Origin: Catonia carolina
Taxonomy: Eukaryota; Arthropoda; Insecta; Hemiptera; Achilidae
Length of the DNA stretch: 64,000 bases
Direction of reading: 5' to 3'
Assembly: GCA_035578175.1 (NCBI GenBank)
Contig: JAQMRL010000003.1
Coordinates: 110,132,319-110,196,318 of the forward strand
The translations under genes and the position numbers were made by a program. The notes beneath the pieces are model-generated. The model was not told the origin of the DNA. It saw nothing but the letters and a program-made list of their open reading frames with translations, and did no database searches. Positions 22,112-34,813 of this stretch are shown piece after piece (within the stretch, counting starts at the first letter, position 1; every line of letters starts with the position of its first letter).

Positions 22112-23215
22112 AAATTACAGTATAAATTAAATTTATCACCTTACCTTTGGTTCCTTTTTAAGTTTAAAAAACTTGTGCGTGTTTTTCGATGGAACCACCT
22201 TCAGAGCAATATTATTAAAATTTAGAACGTCGTTTACATTCATTCATTCAGATTAAAACTGTTTTAGTAATGGTATAGGAAATTATTTATAATAGTAAAT
22301 GATGTCTTAGTTACAATACTGCCCTGCTAAGAAAAAAGGCAGTAACTGCAAATTTCTCGATTTTGAGTTTTATATGTATTCTTATGTTTTGGAGCACAAG
22401 GAATCTAGTGAACTTACTAAAAAAAGCCCTACCTACAACGGTTACTTAGATATCAAGGTATTCAAAAGCATTATCTTCATGTTTTTGTCAGGCTTACAAA
22501 GGAAAGGAAGAGTATATTCAGATACTAAGAGAAAAGGCAGTGCAGAGATCTGCACTATAGTTACTGCCTTATTTCTTAGTATGCTACAGATACTGATTTT
22601 TTTACGTAGTAGAATTTGATACTGAATTCATTTACTGCTTTGTATATCGTTGTCGATTAGTCATAAAAGTTTAAGGTTGCACCACCTTAAATATTGATCT
22701 GTGGACAAATTCTTGAATATGGATTTTAAAAAAATATTGGGCACCAGCCTTAGCAGCCTGTAGAGCTTGAAAAAATTAAATAAATTAAACTATGTTTTCC
22801 TCTCCTACCAACCAACCAGGTATGTTTACCAGGCAAAAAAGCAGTATCTGCTTTTTTAATTGTTGTAACTAACTTTTTCAATTTTTAACTTAAAAAACTT
22901 CCCTTTTTACTATATAATCACAAAATCATGTTACATTAATAATTGTGTTACAGCTATCGAAAATACTATAAAGCCATTTTCCCACACTTCAGTTTTTTGC
23001 ACTTCCTGCCTTCTTTCTTAGTAGGGCAGAATACAGGAATGAAATTTAAGACAGTTCTAATCTGAATGACTGAATGGAAACACGTTCTAAATTTTAATTT
23101 TTAATTTTACTTAATATTGCTTTGAAGAAAGTGATACCTCTGAAACGTGCGTAAATTTTTTAAATTTATAAACGAACCAAAGGTAAGGTGATATATTTCA
23201 ATTATACTGTAGTAA
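22112..23215. mobile_element. non-autonomous DNA element with ~230-bp inverted repeats
   Basis: The left arm 22112-22365 and right arm about 22968-23215 are inverted copies: TCACCTTACCTTTGGTTCC against ACCAAAGGTAAGGTGA, AACTTGTGCGTG against ACGTGCG, and CTGCCCTGCTAAGAAAAAAGG against CTTTCTTAGTAGGGCAG. An inner pair (GGCAGTAACT at 22340, AGTTACTGCC at 22559) shows extra rearrangement. No transposase, so the superfamily is unknown. Confidence 0.65.
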
Positions 23216-23280
23216 TCTTTGGTTTTGTTAAAGTTTTGTTTTATTTTAAAAAAATTTCTAAATTATACATTGTTATTATT

Positions 23281-23471
23281 TATTGGGAATGTTATTGAAA
23301 CAAAGTGGAATTTCTTGGGAATGTTATTGAAATAAAGTGGAATTTCTTGGGAATGTTATTGAAACAAAGTGGAATTTCTTGGGAATGTTATTGAAACAAA
23401 GTGGAATTTCTTGGGAATGTTATTGAAACAAAGTGGAATTTATTGGGAATGTTATTGAAACAAAGTGGACA
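23281..23471. repeat. minisatellite, 32-bp unit, 6 copies
   Basis: Units start at 23285, 23317, 23349, 23381, 23413 and 23445 (GGGAATGTTATTGAAACAAA then GTGGAATTTCTT). Nearly perfect: one C/T change in unit 2 and one C/A change in unit 5, so it is young or recently homogenised. Confidence 0.9.
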
Positions 23472-25930
23472 ATAATATGTCTTAAATAAACACTCATGAA
23501 TTATCAAAAACGTAGCTTATAATAAAATTGGTAAAGATAATGGTGTACGGAAATGATTATGAATTATGTTATCCACTGATTTAATTAAATATTTCTTGAA
23601 GTTGTGCAAATAGTTACAAACGTTGATCTCTCGAGCGAAAAGAAACTTGGTTTAGTTATGCTAAAATGGTTTTTAGTAGATTTCTGCTGTTGAGAGGTCC
23701 ATTATGAATATTGGATAGAGTTGAGTAGAAATCGTCGTAATATTTTGTAAGTTTGGTTGAATGTCCTCTTTGCTGATAATGGTTTTATATCAGTGATATG
23801 ATATTTCTGTTAATGTATGTATATTATTGGTTAAACTTATCTAGGTGAAATTGGTGCCTCTGTCCCGAGCCATCTCCACCGACTAAATTTGAGGTTTTTC
23901 CTAGTTTCTTTCTCAGCACAAGTGTAGTTGCTACTCTCCGACATGTTCAAGGATTTTAGAAATCATTAGGGAATAAGATTTTGCTAAGTATGCTCTCTGA
24001 CAGTGAAAAAAAACTTGGATAACTCAAACTCTGTTGAAAATTAAGAGGGAAACTTATGGTAAACTAGTGATATAAATGAAAATATGGTCAAAAATGTGAA
24101 GAAAGGCATCTACTATATTAGCAAATAAAAAAATGACATACAAATTAAATATAAAATGAAAAAAGACAACGTATATAATTTATTTGCGGATTTCACTTTG
24201 TGCCGTATTTTTTGGGACAAACACGGTTAACCCAAGGCTTGGATAACCGCGGCTTTACTGTAATTTCTATTTTTATTAAAACATTTGTCAAACCGTTGTA
24301 CAAGTTTTTGAATTTCGACATACAAGAAATCTAAAGGCAAGCACCACTCGTCCTTATAATTTTAGAGCTGTTTGACGAGCTGGACTCGTTAATAGGCTAA
24401 ACAATATAATATATAATATATAATAGGTTAATGTGCTAAACAGTAACCCTTGTACATCGGTGCACTGTGTATGACATAAACCACTGAAATTAAATAACCT
24501 GAGTGAGATTCAGGGTTGAGGAACTGTTAAACAGTTGCCCCTGTAAAATGATAACCTATTCAACCATAACCAGATTACACTGTATTAGATTTTCATAACC
24601 TCTTTATGAACATTGACACATGTGTGGTCATTAAAACTACAGCTTAATATCTTTCAACTACTTTGATACCCAATTGCCACATACGAGGGGGAACCCAAAA
24701 GTAACCAGACTTGTGAGCGCACTGCTATTTGTAGACTTAGTTGTTGAGAGATTTTATTGTAATTTTAATGTACAACTAAGATAAAACATTACAAAATAAT
24801 TATTTTTTTTTTAACAAATTGTATTAGTAATTGAAATAATACAAAGGAAACTAATCTAAAAATAAATAAATAAAAAGATAATAATACTGGGAATAGGCTT
24901 TAACTAAAAATTGACATTCTGAGAATTTTATTGAATTTTTTATTAGTGTGGAGGCACCAATTTTGATTATTTTTTTTTTTGGAAGTATATTTTCCTGTGC
25001 TTTTTCATGTTCTGAGATTTTTTACTTTGTTTATGTTTTGAGCCAGAACTTTTAGTTTTTCTTTTACGTATCCAACAGAAAAGAGATCTTAACTTCACTA
25101 ATAGGGAATCCATTGATGAAGCTAAGATCAATTTTCAATATTTGACATACTGCCTATTTTTGGGAATTTAATCTGGTTTGAAATTTAAAATAAAATAAAA
25201 TAGGGTTATTTTTATACACAGAAAAGAATAAATAATATTTTATTTAAAAAAAAAACTGAAAATGACATTGACCTAATTTCATATTTTTTGTTGTCCTGAA
25301 TATTTTGCGTTTTGAAGATAAAGATCCCTTTTCGTATACAAGGTCATGTATATTTTATTTAATATAAAATTAATAATAATAATAATAAAAATAATAATAG
25401 TTCGAATAATACATAGTAGCGAAGTTTAGAACGAAATTAATGTCTAATTATTATAAATAACTGTATTGTATCAGTACTTTGTATATAATTATATGACAGA
25501 ACGTTCATTATATAAATATGTATAAATATATTAAGTACATTAAACAAAAAATATGAAAATAAGAAAAAAAAAACAATGTGAAAACGTTTTTAAAAGTGCA
25601 TTTTTCATTTATTTTTTTATTTACGATTTAACTATTTTTAAGTACTATTTATATAATCTACTATTACTATTATAATGTAATTGTAATTTAATGAAATTGT
25701 TGTATAATAAATTAATTCATTAATTATTACAATAAACTTGTGTAATTTGTATATTTGTAATTTATTATTATAATGTAATTTGTAGGTTATTTATTTTTTT
25801 ATTAATATTTTTTTATTATGTTCCTGTTAAATTATTTTTTGATTTTTTTTTTGTTATTTTTAATTTTTGAAAAGTGTGTCTTCGTGTGTAATTAAGTGTT
25901 GTTTTGTTTGTATATAATTATATTTATTTA
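23472..25930. other. AT-rich intergenic DNA, no gene seen
   Basis: No coding signal. A lone mariner-like end (CGAGGGGGAACCCAAAAGTA after TA, at 24684) is the only element end found. AT microsatellite-like strings lie at 24400-24425 and 25370-25400. Confidence 0.5.
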
Positions 25931-26061
25931 ATTTCTCTTGTCTATATGAATATATAGGAAGGAAAGTATTGTTTTCATGACAAATTTTAAGAAATCGAGT
26001 TTTCACCGGATCTACACATTTTCTGACCCCCTGAACCCATACAAATATGTTTTAGTGATTG

Positions 26062-26106
<45 letters not shown>

Positions 26107-26168
26107 CGCGAGCGTGTGCGCGAGCGCTGTGCGCGTACAAAATATCTCGAAGAACGGAACATCGTACA
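25931..26168 (+). mobile_element. family A element, 3'-truncated
   Basis: TTTCTCTTGTCTATATGAAT through a long TG then CG/TG tract (26063-26120) to GAACGGAACATCGTAC, then non-family sequence. Confidence 0.75.
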
Positions 26169-27040
26169 ACCCGTACAATAATGAGTAAACTTTCACCAGG
26201 GGTCGCAAAGAAAAATTGCAAAATATGACCAATAACACATCGTATATTGTGTATTTATTAGTAAAAAGGTAATACAATGTCAGATAATTGAAAAAATGGT
26301 GAGGAACACATCTGATCCTCACCACCTACAAGGGAAAAAATTAGTAAGTAAAAAAAAAGTTTGACGCAGTTTAAAAAGAAGGTTAGTGAAATTTATTATA
26401 CAAATTCATTATATAAAATAGAACAAATGTATTTTTCACTAGTTCTAATAGGCGTACAACAAATTCAATGTATTCTTAGCAGGCCTACAAAAGTTATGAT
26501 GAAAGAATCATGATGGTGTCTGAGGAACCAGCATGAATTTTCACGGCCTGTGCAAACAAATCTGTGAGAATCACCAGCGACCCTCACGGCATGTGTTATC
26601 GAAACACCTGAGGATCGTATGCATATCTCACAGCAGCCAACCTGTTAAGAGGAATCAAATGACGCTATTTTTGTTTTCTTGACTTCCGGTCGAAACCGGA
26701 ACTTCAAACCCAATCTAGGTCTACTACTAACTTTTTGTGTAGATTACGAATCTAAATTTTGTTTGTTGCTATCTCTTGTAGTTTTTGACATAACGAACAG
26801 ACACCGTCACCCTTTAGTTTTTGATAAATAGAGAGTTGTTTGTTTTGCAATTGAGGAAATAGTCATAGTTTTATTAAATTTACATACTCTTCATTCCAGA
26901 CACACTTGATTCCGTGAAAAAGCGAACTGTAAACTTGCCGTCAGGATACAGCATGAACAACTATCAGTTTTGGGGAGTCTCATTCATCCTGCAGTATCTT
27001 ATGACAATTTTATGACCTATTAAATATATTTCTATATATT
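26169..27040. other. no recognised feature
   Basis: AT-rich DNA without coding signal or recognised repeat. Confidence 0.5.
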
Positions 27041-27935
27041 TTTACTTTCTCTTGCCTATATGAATATATAGGAAGGAAAGTATTGTTTTCATGTCTATTT
27101 TTCGAAATCGAGTTTCCACCGAATCTATACGTTTTCAGACCCCCTGAACCCAAAAAACATGTTTTTAGCGATTGGTCTGTGTGTGTGTGTGTATGTGAAC
27201 AGAATATCTCAAGAATGGAACATCGTACGAATTTGAAACTTGAAACTTAAGTTACATACCACTACCGGACCCGACACGAACATTTTCATCAAAATCGGTC
27301 AACCGGAAGTAGTAGTTTATTCGTGTAATTTTTCACTTTTTTGCGATTTTCTCAAAAACTGGTCCTACGATTTTTTTAAAAAATCGCCTTGTTTACTCAA
27401 TTTTTTATTATCTACAAGATAGGGTAGGCACCATGTTTGCTGAAATTCTTGGTGAGCATGTTTTCCCGTAAAAACGTTTTTTTAAGATTACGGCTTTAAT
27501 ATGCATTTTAGCGCAACAATTTATATAATAAAAATGGCAGAAAATTTAAAATCCTACAACTTTAATTTCAAACAATTTTTTGTATTACGCTTAGTTCAGC
27601 TGTAATTAGCAATTTTTTGATTTTTTCTCACGAAAACGTATGAAAAATCGATTTTTTTAAGATTTCGGCCTTAGTATGCATTTTACGACAAAAGTGTATA
27701 TAATAAAATTTATAGAAAATAAAAAGATCTACAACTTTTATTTAAAGCATTTTTCGCTACGGAGCCTAGTTTAGCGTGAAAGAGTGATTTTCCATATTTT
27801 TAAGCCAAACAGTTTGATTTTCATTGTTTTTGAGGTTAGTTTTTTGTTTATTTCTAATGTTTTATTGCTAAAATTAGGTTATATTGTTAATCATTTGCAT
27901 TGGCAAGAGAAAGTTGCGTGTGTGTTTCACACCAG
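27041..27935 (+). mobile_element. family A element, copy 6
   Basis: Near full length, TTTACTTTCTCTTGCCTATA to TTTCACACCAGA; short TG tract at 27177-27191. Confidence 0.82.
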
Positions 27936-29049
27936 ATTTTTTATTTTGTATTTATTTATTTAACGTCCCATCAACTGTAACGGTCATTAGCGACAACGTT
28001 GAGATGTAACTATGTGAAGATGAAATTATTTTTTTGTAACTTATGAAAATATGCCGTGCCTGAGTGGGATGTACAGTATATATATATTTAATATATATTT
28101 TTTAAACTCCCAAGAAAACTGATTAAATTATTTTACTTTAAAAAATCAAACCATTAATGATAATATTGATAAATAAATCAATTATACCAACTTAAACAAT
28201 ATTTAATTATAGAAGATTACACTTTGAAATTGTAGTACAATAAAGTTTTATTGTGGTGGTAATACTGTTGTATAGGTATTAATTAATTTGTATATTTGTG
28301 TATAAGTAGCACTTAATTAATTAATTATGATTTAATGTTTGCACTTACAAAAAATACATAATATTAAATTATTGTTTGGTTGTATTTAATTATTTATTTT
28401 TAGAAAAATTAGATTTTATTTTGTGGGCTTATCCTAAAATTAATTTTCCTATACTTAAATGGCAGAAGGTAATCTTGTCACATAATTTATTTTTACGTCC
28501 TTTTTAAAAAAATTATTTTTTTATGTAGTTCCAATACACTGGTGGCATTTATGTTACTTTCCTCCATGGAATGGAATGGAAATTTTCGTTGGTAAGTAAA
28601 CCAATGAAAAAATTTGCAAGCTTAACGAATTAAAATTTATGATACAGTTTTATTTTAAAGGAAGTGTGGAATGAAAAAGTAAAAAAATAAATCAATTTGG
28701 CATTTTTTTGTTAAAAATATAGTTTGAAATGTGCGCTTAAAAATTGTATTAGTATCATGTTGCTATGCAAACTAGAAAATATTTTATTAATTTTTTTGTG
28801 ATTGTATTTTTTGTTAAGCTGATTTTGCCATCTGTCACGAAATTTTACAAAATAATTTTCCCTTTCGATTAATATTTTACTGTAATTTATTATACTGTTT
28901 TTCACATTGCCGTCTCTCTTTTATTTATTCAAAGGTTGGCAGTATAACCTAAAAGTTTATAACCTGCACCATTTTTGTTGTGGTCTGTCTTTGTTTATAC
29001 TCGTGTTTTTGTTTCTCAAACTTTTAAACGCAAATATCTCAAAATGTCA
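27936..29049. other. AT-rich DNA, no gene seen
   Basis: Very A/T-rich with no coding or repeat signal that I recognise. Confidence 0.5.
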
Positions 29050-29416
29050 TTTTTAGAAATTTATGTACCTTTTTCTCAGCTTCTACAAAAAATACAAGGC
29101 TGAAATTTTTATGGAGTATGTTAATAGGCTATTTGAGAATGCGAAAAATAAAGTGTCAATTGCTGTCATCAGTATAAATTAAGAGTTTAAAAATGGTTAT
29201 TTATTAACGTAAGTTGAAAATAATAATTGATTTATTTAAAAATCCATAAATAAAAATGCAAATTTTTAAACGTTTGTCACGTGACACAAAACGCTCTTGA
29301 TTGGTCGAGTTTATGATGACGTCACATGCTTGTAAACAAACCTCGTGGCTCGTTTGCCTACTTGTTATATTAGCTTTCGAAACTTTTATTAAGATTTTCC
29401 TTTGGTTTTGTGTGAT

Positions 29417-29710
29417 TTATTTGCAATATTTTAGAAATTCTGTCAAGTACCTACTTTTACCATGGACAACGATTTTGTAAAAGCAATAACAATCAATAAT
29501 ACAACTTACATTGTGATAGTTGTGTCGAAATGAAATCGGTAAAGTCTTTCTGATAGATTGTTTATTTAAATTTACAATAAAAGGGCGTAAAAAGCTAGCT
29601 GTAATTGGAATATTTTTCAGGAATAATTTACTGTTATATGATAATGACAGTCCAAAATTATCTTCAAGTTCAGAAAAAGTACTATTTAATTTAATTTTTT
29701 TCAAACACAT
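29417..29710 (-). pseudogene. transposase fragment, possibly DDE_Tnp_4 type
   Basis: About 95 codons. The part reading KQSIRKTLPISFRHNYHNVS then CIIDC resembles the stretch before the first catalytic Asp in DDE_Tnp_4 proteins (LP..F...Y..V.CIIDC.E). The rest of the catalytic domain is missing or broken. It lies 0.5 kb downstream of the THAP exon on the same strand. Confidence 0.45.
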
Positions 29711-30181
29711 TAATATATGTTCATGTGGTATGTGGGTGTGTTTATATATTAAATGAACTAAAAAATACTAAAAAATACTAAAAAAATACTAATAAAATAC
29801 TAAAAAATAGCAGTCAACAGGGATTCCAATATACGTCATTGGCTTTTTTACAATTAAGCGCAAAGTATTCTGCAAACATTGAATTTTTTCAATATCTTCA
29901 TTTGCGCATGCAATGCTTGTACTGGATTTGTCCAGATATTCCTAGATATTCTTAATTATAAATTTGTCGGAATCTTTTAGTGTAATGCTTATTAAATCAT
30001 AAGACTCTGTAGCTACAATTTTTAACTAATATTATGGAAAACAGCAGAAATATTCGAAGTGAGTTGTAAGAGACATTCTGTTAAAAACATAAGAGGTATT
30101 ATAACCTCCAATCAATAACGAAAGTATTTACATTCTGAATGTAATTAATTATTACAAAATATAAATATTATGTTTACTTAC

Positions 30182-30364
30182 ATCGAAATGGTCTTCACAG
30201 AAGAAAATATTTGTACTATTCGCTATGTCATTAGGATCCCTCCGAGAAAGTTGCAACCACTTTCGGCGCACTTCGACATTCTTTGGAACACTTACAAATA
30301 GTTTTTCCGGAGTTGTTAACGACGTATTTGTACATTTTGGAACTGCACACCATTTGTAACTCAT
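30182..30364 (-). CDS. THAP zinc-finger exon (first coding exon, ends at a donor)
   Basis: 61 codons from ATG: MSYKWCAVPKC, then KLFVSVPKN, RRKWLQLSRR and FFCEDHF. This is the C2CH THAP signature: Cys-x4-Cys, the conserved Trp, and Cys-x2-His. THAP domains bind DNA and occur both in host regulators and in transposases. The last codon (GAT) is followed at once by GTAAGT, a good splice donor, so the exon is probably real and in phase 0. No downstream partner exon in intact frame was found, so it may belong to a dead transposon or a domesticated gene. Confidence 0.6.
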
Positions 30365-31056
30365 TTTGTTACATAAATCACTGATAAAATGTAAATCCAA
30401 TCGCACTTTCGTTTTTTGTTTACAGCAAAATGTATGTGGATGATATGTGCCACAGACCAAATACAGGCAAGTGACGTCACCGACCCGTTTGCAGCGCCAT
30501 ATTGTCAAAGTAGTGTTTTGGCGCGCTATTTAAATATTGAATTTTTAATTTGATATTTTTCAGCAAATATGTACCAGATTTAAAAAATACAACTTTTACT
30601 GGGTTCCTTAAACTCTACTACATCATATAAAATGGATTTTAAAAACCTGTCAAATAGCCTATTGTCCAGTTCTATTGATTGAATGTGCAGTTTTTTAAAA
30701 AATCGAAAATTGTAGGAGAAAAAAGTGAAAATTAAAATTCTTATTATAATTAAATGGTACATATTCTAATTTTGTACCAAAAAGTGGCCTTTCATACAAA
30801 AATAAATTGTAGCTCTAACTGTTGTGTGGTTGCTGAGAAAAAGGTACAAACATTAACATTGCTTAGGGTAGGGATTCAGACTTCCCTTAAAAAAAATTAT
30901 GCTTCTTTATTGTACAGTATACTTGATTAAGAAGCCTTCAGAGTCATTTTGCCTGATTAAAAAACTCTACTGCCATATGTATTGTTTCTTTATTACAAAT
31001 TTTTCATGGCTGACTAAACTTTTGTGTATTCAAAATGCCTCCTATTGTTTCAAATT

Positions 31057-31972
31057 TTTACTTTCTCTTGCCTATATGAATATATAGGAAGGAAAGTATT
31101 GTTTTCATGTCGATTTTTCGAAATCGAGTTTTCACCGGATCTATACGTTTTCAGACCCCCTGAACCCAAAAAACATGTTTTTAGCGATTGGTCTGTGTGT
31201 GTGTCTGTGTGAACAGAATATCTCAAGAACGGAACATCGTACGAACTTGAAACTTGAAACTTAAGTTACATACCACTACCGGACGCGACACGAACATTTT
31301 CATCAAAATCGGTCAACCGGAAGTAGTAGTTTATTCGTATAATTTTTCAGTTTTTTGCGATTTTCTCAAAAACTGGTCCTACGATTTTTTTTAAAATCGC
31401 CTATTTTACTCAATTTTTTATTCTCTACAAGATAGGGTAGGCGCCATGTCTGCTGAAATTCTCGGTGAGGCTGTTTTCACGTAAAAACGTTGTTTTTTTA
31501 AGATTACGGCTTTAATATAAATTTTAGCGCAAAAACTTATATAATAAAAGTTGTAGAGAATTTAAAAACCTACAACTTCTGTTTCAAACATTTTTTTGTA
31601 TAACGCTTAGTTTAGCGGTAATTTGCGATTTTGTTTTTTTTCTCACGAAAATGTGAGAAAAATCGATTTTTTTAACATTTCGGTCTTAGTATGCATTTTA
31701 CGACAAAAGTGTATATAATTAAATTTATAGAAAATTAAAAGATCTACAACTTTTGTTTAGAGCATTTTTCTCTACAGAGCCTAGTTTAGCGTGAAAGTGT
31801 GATTTTCCGTTTTTTTTAAGCCAAATTGAGTTCGATTTTCATTTTCCGTCTTCCACTCATGATTAAAATAAGGTTATGTTTTTGAGGTTAGTTTTTGTTC
31901 ATTTCTAATGTTAGGTTTATTGTTAATTATTTGCATTGGCAAGAGAAAGTTGTGTGAGTGTTTCACACCAGA
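31057..31972 (+). mobile_element. family A element, copy 7
   Basis: Full length, close to consensus; short TG tract (31192-31211). Confidence 0.85.
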
Positions 31973-32249
31973 TTTTTATTTTAGTTTTTTAAATGGGTTT
32001 AGATAAGTAATAATATCTGGAAATACTCCAAGTACACAGAAATCTCTGTTATGCTTGGCCGTTAGTTAAGTTGCCTGTAGACTTATGAAAATAGCCCTAA
32101 AATAATATCTTAATAGTTAAATTAGTCCATAGGCTCTGGTGGGAAGGTTTGTGTTGGACTCATGTATACATCCATAGCACAGAAATTGTTAAGACACTCC
32201 AATATAGCATTACATGGAGGTCAAGAACAGACAAAATAGTACTGATCTA

Positions 32250-32921
32250 TGAGGACAGTCCAGAAAGTCTGTCACGTTTTGATATAAAAAAAGAACTAAG
32301 TACAAGAAAAAAATTTTATTATATACATTTGAAAGTGCAACTAAAATGCTATTTTTCTACATAATCACCAAACAAATTAAGACACTTATCATAGCGGTGA
32401 ACTAATTTTGAAATGCCGGCGTCATAAAAGTCCACCGCCTGTGATTTTAACCAGTTAGTCACACCCTCCTGCAGCTCCGCATTGTCATCAACGTCGTCAT
32501 CACCTCCCATTTGAAAGCATCCAGGACTTCTCGTGTTCAATTTGCCGTGTGTGGTCGGGCGTTGTCATGCAAAAAGAGAATTTTTCCATTTAACTTTCCT
32601 CTGCACTTGTTTTGGATCGCTCTTCTTAACTTTTCAAGTGTTTCACAATACCTCGCAGAGGTTATTGTTGTGCCACGTTCCAAGAAATCGATAAGAAGAA
32701 CTCCTTTCCTGTACCGACCGTACTTCACAACTGGCGGGATTTTGAATTGCGGCACACATTTTAAATTGTTATTGAAAAACAACGAAGAGCGACACAGACC
32801 TCTCGCTAGCACGGCTGGATAGCCACTGAACGGAGAAACGCCGCGGCACCAAAATGGCCGCGATAGCTCCGCCCCTAGCGGCTACAACGCAAAACATGAC
32901 AGACTTTCTGGACTGCCCTCG
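32250..32921 (-). mobile_element. mariner deletion derivative with transposase remnant
   Basis: Ends GAGGACAGTCCAGAAAGTCT (32251) and AGACTTTCTGGACTGCCCTC (to 32920), followed by GTA on the right. On the - strand: YCETLEKLRRAIQNKCRGKL, FLHDNARPHT (second catalytic Asp), a gap, then the C-terminus VTNWLKSQAVDFYDAGISKL to LFGDYVEK. The third-Asp motif and the N-terminal two thirds are missing. Confidence 0.85.
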
Positions 32922-33084
32922 TAATAAACAAAAGAATGTTATATGTGCTGCTACCCACTTAACAAAAAAAATTATCCTTTGCATGGAAAAAGTGACATAT
33001 GTACTATCCAGTATTATTATATGCTAGAGTGGACAAAATGTTTTGTTTTTTATTATATACAGTTGCATCCATACCTTTAACAAA

Positions 33085-33258
33085 TTAGCCGGCCGCTTTG
33101 GCGATGTTGGTAACGTGCTCGCCTCTCATCATGCGGTCTTGGGTTCGAATCCCACTCGGGCATGGCATTTTTTTCATACGTTACAAAAAAATTCATTTCA
33201 TCCTTCACCGTCTGCATTAGCAGCAATTTGCAAAACAGTCGGATGTTAAACCAAAAAG
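33085..33258 (+). mobile_element. tRNA-derived SINE (family J), copy 2
   Basis: A-box-like TGGCGATGTTGGTAAC and a perfect B box GGTTCGAATCC (33151-33161), then a tail with CCGTCTGCATTAGCAGCAAT and AACAGTCGGATGTTAAACC ending in A-rich DNA. The body shared with 54341-54510 makes it a SINE, not a tRNA gene. Confidence 0.75.
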
Positions 33259-33321
33259 AATTTAACAAATTATTTAAAATTTTGGGTAATTATTTTTAAA
33301 TAATTCGTTAGAAACTTTTAT

Positions 33322-33714
33322 GCCCACAACAGACAGGTGGATTGTCAAATTATTTACACTCAATCTGTTCGTTGCAGAGCTAAAATAAATAGTTCTGTTT
33401 CTTATCACATGGTCAGCCAATTAAATGACTGAATTATTTAAGAACAGAAGAGGTAGAGGTGTAACAGATACTAATCAGTTATCTCCTCTGAAAGTAATGA
33501 ATTTCATTATACAGCCAGACCCTGTGGTGAATGAAGTGAAGGTATCATTTGCAGAGTGGGAAAATGTGCTTTTCCCAGGGCCTGGCATGCTGATAAGCGT
33601 ACTTTTCTACTCAGTGAGGAAGGCATTAGTAAACCACCTCACTCCTCATTTTACGTAGTAAAACCTCTACACGTTCAAAACGGCCTTTCGGCTGATGACC
33701 TAAACAAACAAACC
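33322..33714 (+). mobile_element. family B retroposon, copy 4
   Basis: Complete copy with the 11-bp duplication GAAACTTTTAT at 33311-33321 and 33715-33725. The tail is (AAAC)n-like. Confidence 0.82.
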
Positions 33715-33725
33715 GAAACTTTTAT

Positions 33726-34182
33726 CAGAAAATGGTATATTATATAAAATTATCTAAACCACCCATTATTTTGTAACTGTTTCTAATTTTTAACATAACT
33801 TTTTAGTCCATGAAAAAAATTTATCCAAATATTTTTTTCACTAAAATTTCATAATATTGAGTAAAATTGATATATGAATACCACAAAGATTTTATACAGG
33901 AACAAATTTGTCGTTAATAAATTTATTTCTGTAGGAGTTATCAAAATGAAATTTTTGAAAATCTCATTAAAAAATTGTGTATCTATGTATTTTAAAATAA
34001 ATTATTTATACACAGTAAAACCCTGTTTATCCAAACCTTGCTGAACCCGGCATATCTGAAACGGATTCGAAAAACTTTTTTTTAATTTAGTGATTACTTA
34101 CTGTAAATATTTTATATACAGTCTCAGAAAATTTTTTACGTATTTTGAATGGAGATATTACTTTGAACAAAACACTTACATG
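33726..34182. other. AT-rich DNA, no gene seen
   Basis: No recognised feature. Confidence 0.5.
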
Positions 34183-34349
34183 GCCGCCTTTGTAGTGTAG
34201 TGGTTAGCGCATTGGCCTGCCATGCGGAGGTCCTGGGTTCGATTCCTGGCCAGGGTCTGGAAATTTTCATGTGTCATATCCCACAGTTAATATTATATAA
34301 TCCACCGTAGTCGCAAATAACCAAGCAGTTGATGCAACTTTAAATAATG
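34183..34349 (+). mobile_element. tRNA-derived SINE (family K), tRNA-Gly-like head
   Basis: GTAGTGTAGTGGTTAGCGCA (A box region), CCTGCCATGCGGAGG (like the anticodon arm of tRNA-Gly-GCC) and GGTTCGATTCC (B box, 34236-34246), followed by a body with CCACCGTAGTCGCAAATAAC, found again at 44867-44920. It lacks pairing acceptor ends. Confidence 0.65.
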
Positions 34350-34681
34350 TTTTTTTTTTTAATCCCTAATTTGTGTACGTTGCAATCTGTTCAATTTAGA
34401 ACAATAAGCAACCCCATGACCCAATCAGATGAGGATGATATGTACGACATGTAAATGAGGTGTAGTCTTGTACAGGCTCAGGCCGACCATTCCTGAGAGA
34501 GTATGGTTAATTGAACCCCAACCATCAAAGTACACCGGTAACCACTGTCTAGCATTCAAATCCGTATAAAAGTAACTACCTTGATTAGAATTTGAACCAG
34601 GAACCTTCGTCTCCGAAAATCAGCTGTTAAACAACTGATTTTGGAGACGACTTTTACCTCTAGACCAACCCGGTGGGTTGA
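34350..34681 (-). mobile_element. tRNA-derived SINE (family D), copy 1
   Basis: Inverted copy of the SINE at 62045-62363: GTCAACCCACCGGGTTGGTC head, TGGTCTAGAGG A box, GGTTCAAATTC B-box-like sequence, and a poly(A) tail (the T run at 34350). Confidence 0.78.
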
Positions 34682-34813
34682 CTTTAAATAAATAAATTTT
34701 AAAACAGGCTCTTATATCTTGAAAACCTTAATCAGCTGACAATTTAAAACAGCTGTTTTTTTTAACAGTGTAACTTAATTGTCATTATTTCTCTCATTTA
34801 GTACGAGATAAAC

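Larger units (their letters stand above)
29050..30880 (-). mobile_element. THAP-domain DNA transposon fossil
   Basis: Inverted pairs flank the region: TGTACCTTTTTCTCAGC (29065) against GCTGAGAAAAAGGTACA (about 30832), and AATAGGCTATTTG (29123) against CAAATAGCCTATT (about 30650), suggesting long decayed terminal repeats. Inside on the - strand are a THAP exon and a piece resembling the start of a DDE_Tnp_4-type transposase. THAP plus DDE_Tnp_4 recalls ISL2EU-like elements, but I cannot assign the superfamily firmly. Confidence 0.55.

Noticed and set aside
23281..23471. CRISPR-like array
   Set aside because: Tandem 32-bp units without unique spacers in a eukaryotic context: a minisatellite.
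33085..33165. Sequence with good A and B boxes that looks like a tRNA gene (also at 34183 and 54341)
   Set aside because: Each continues into a shared SINE body and A-rich tail, one has a target duplication, and acceptor stems do not pair well. They are SINE heads.
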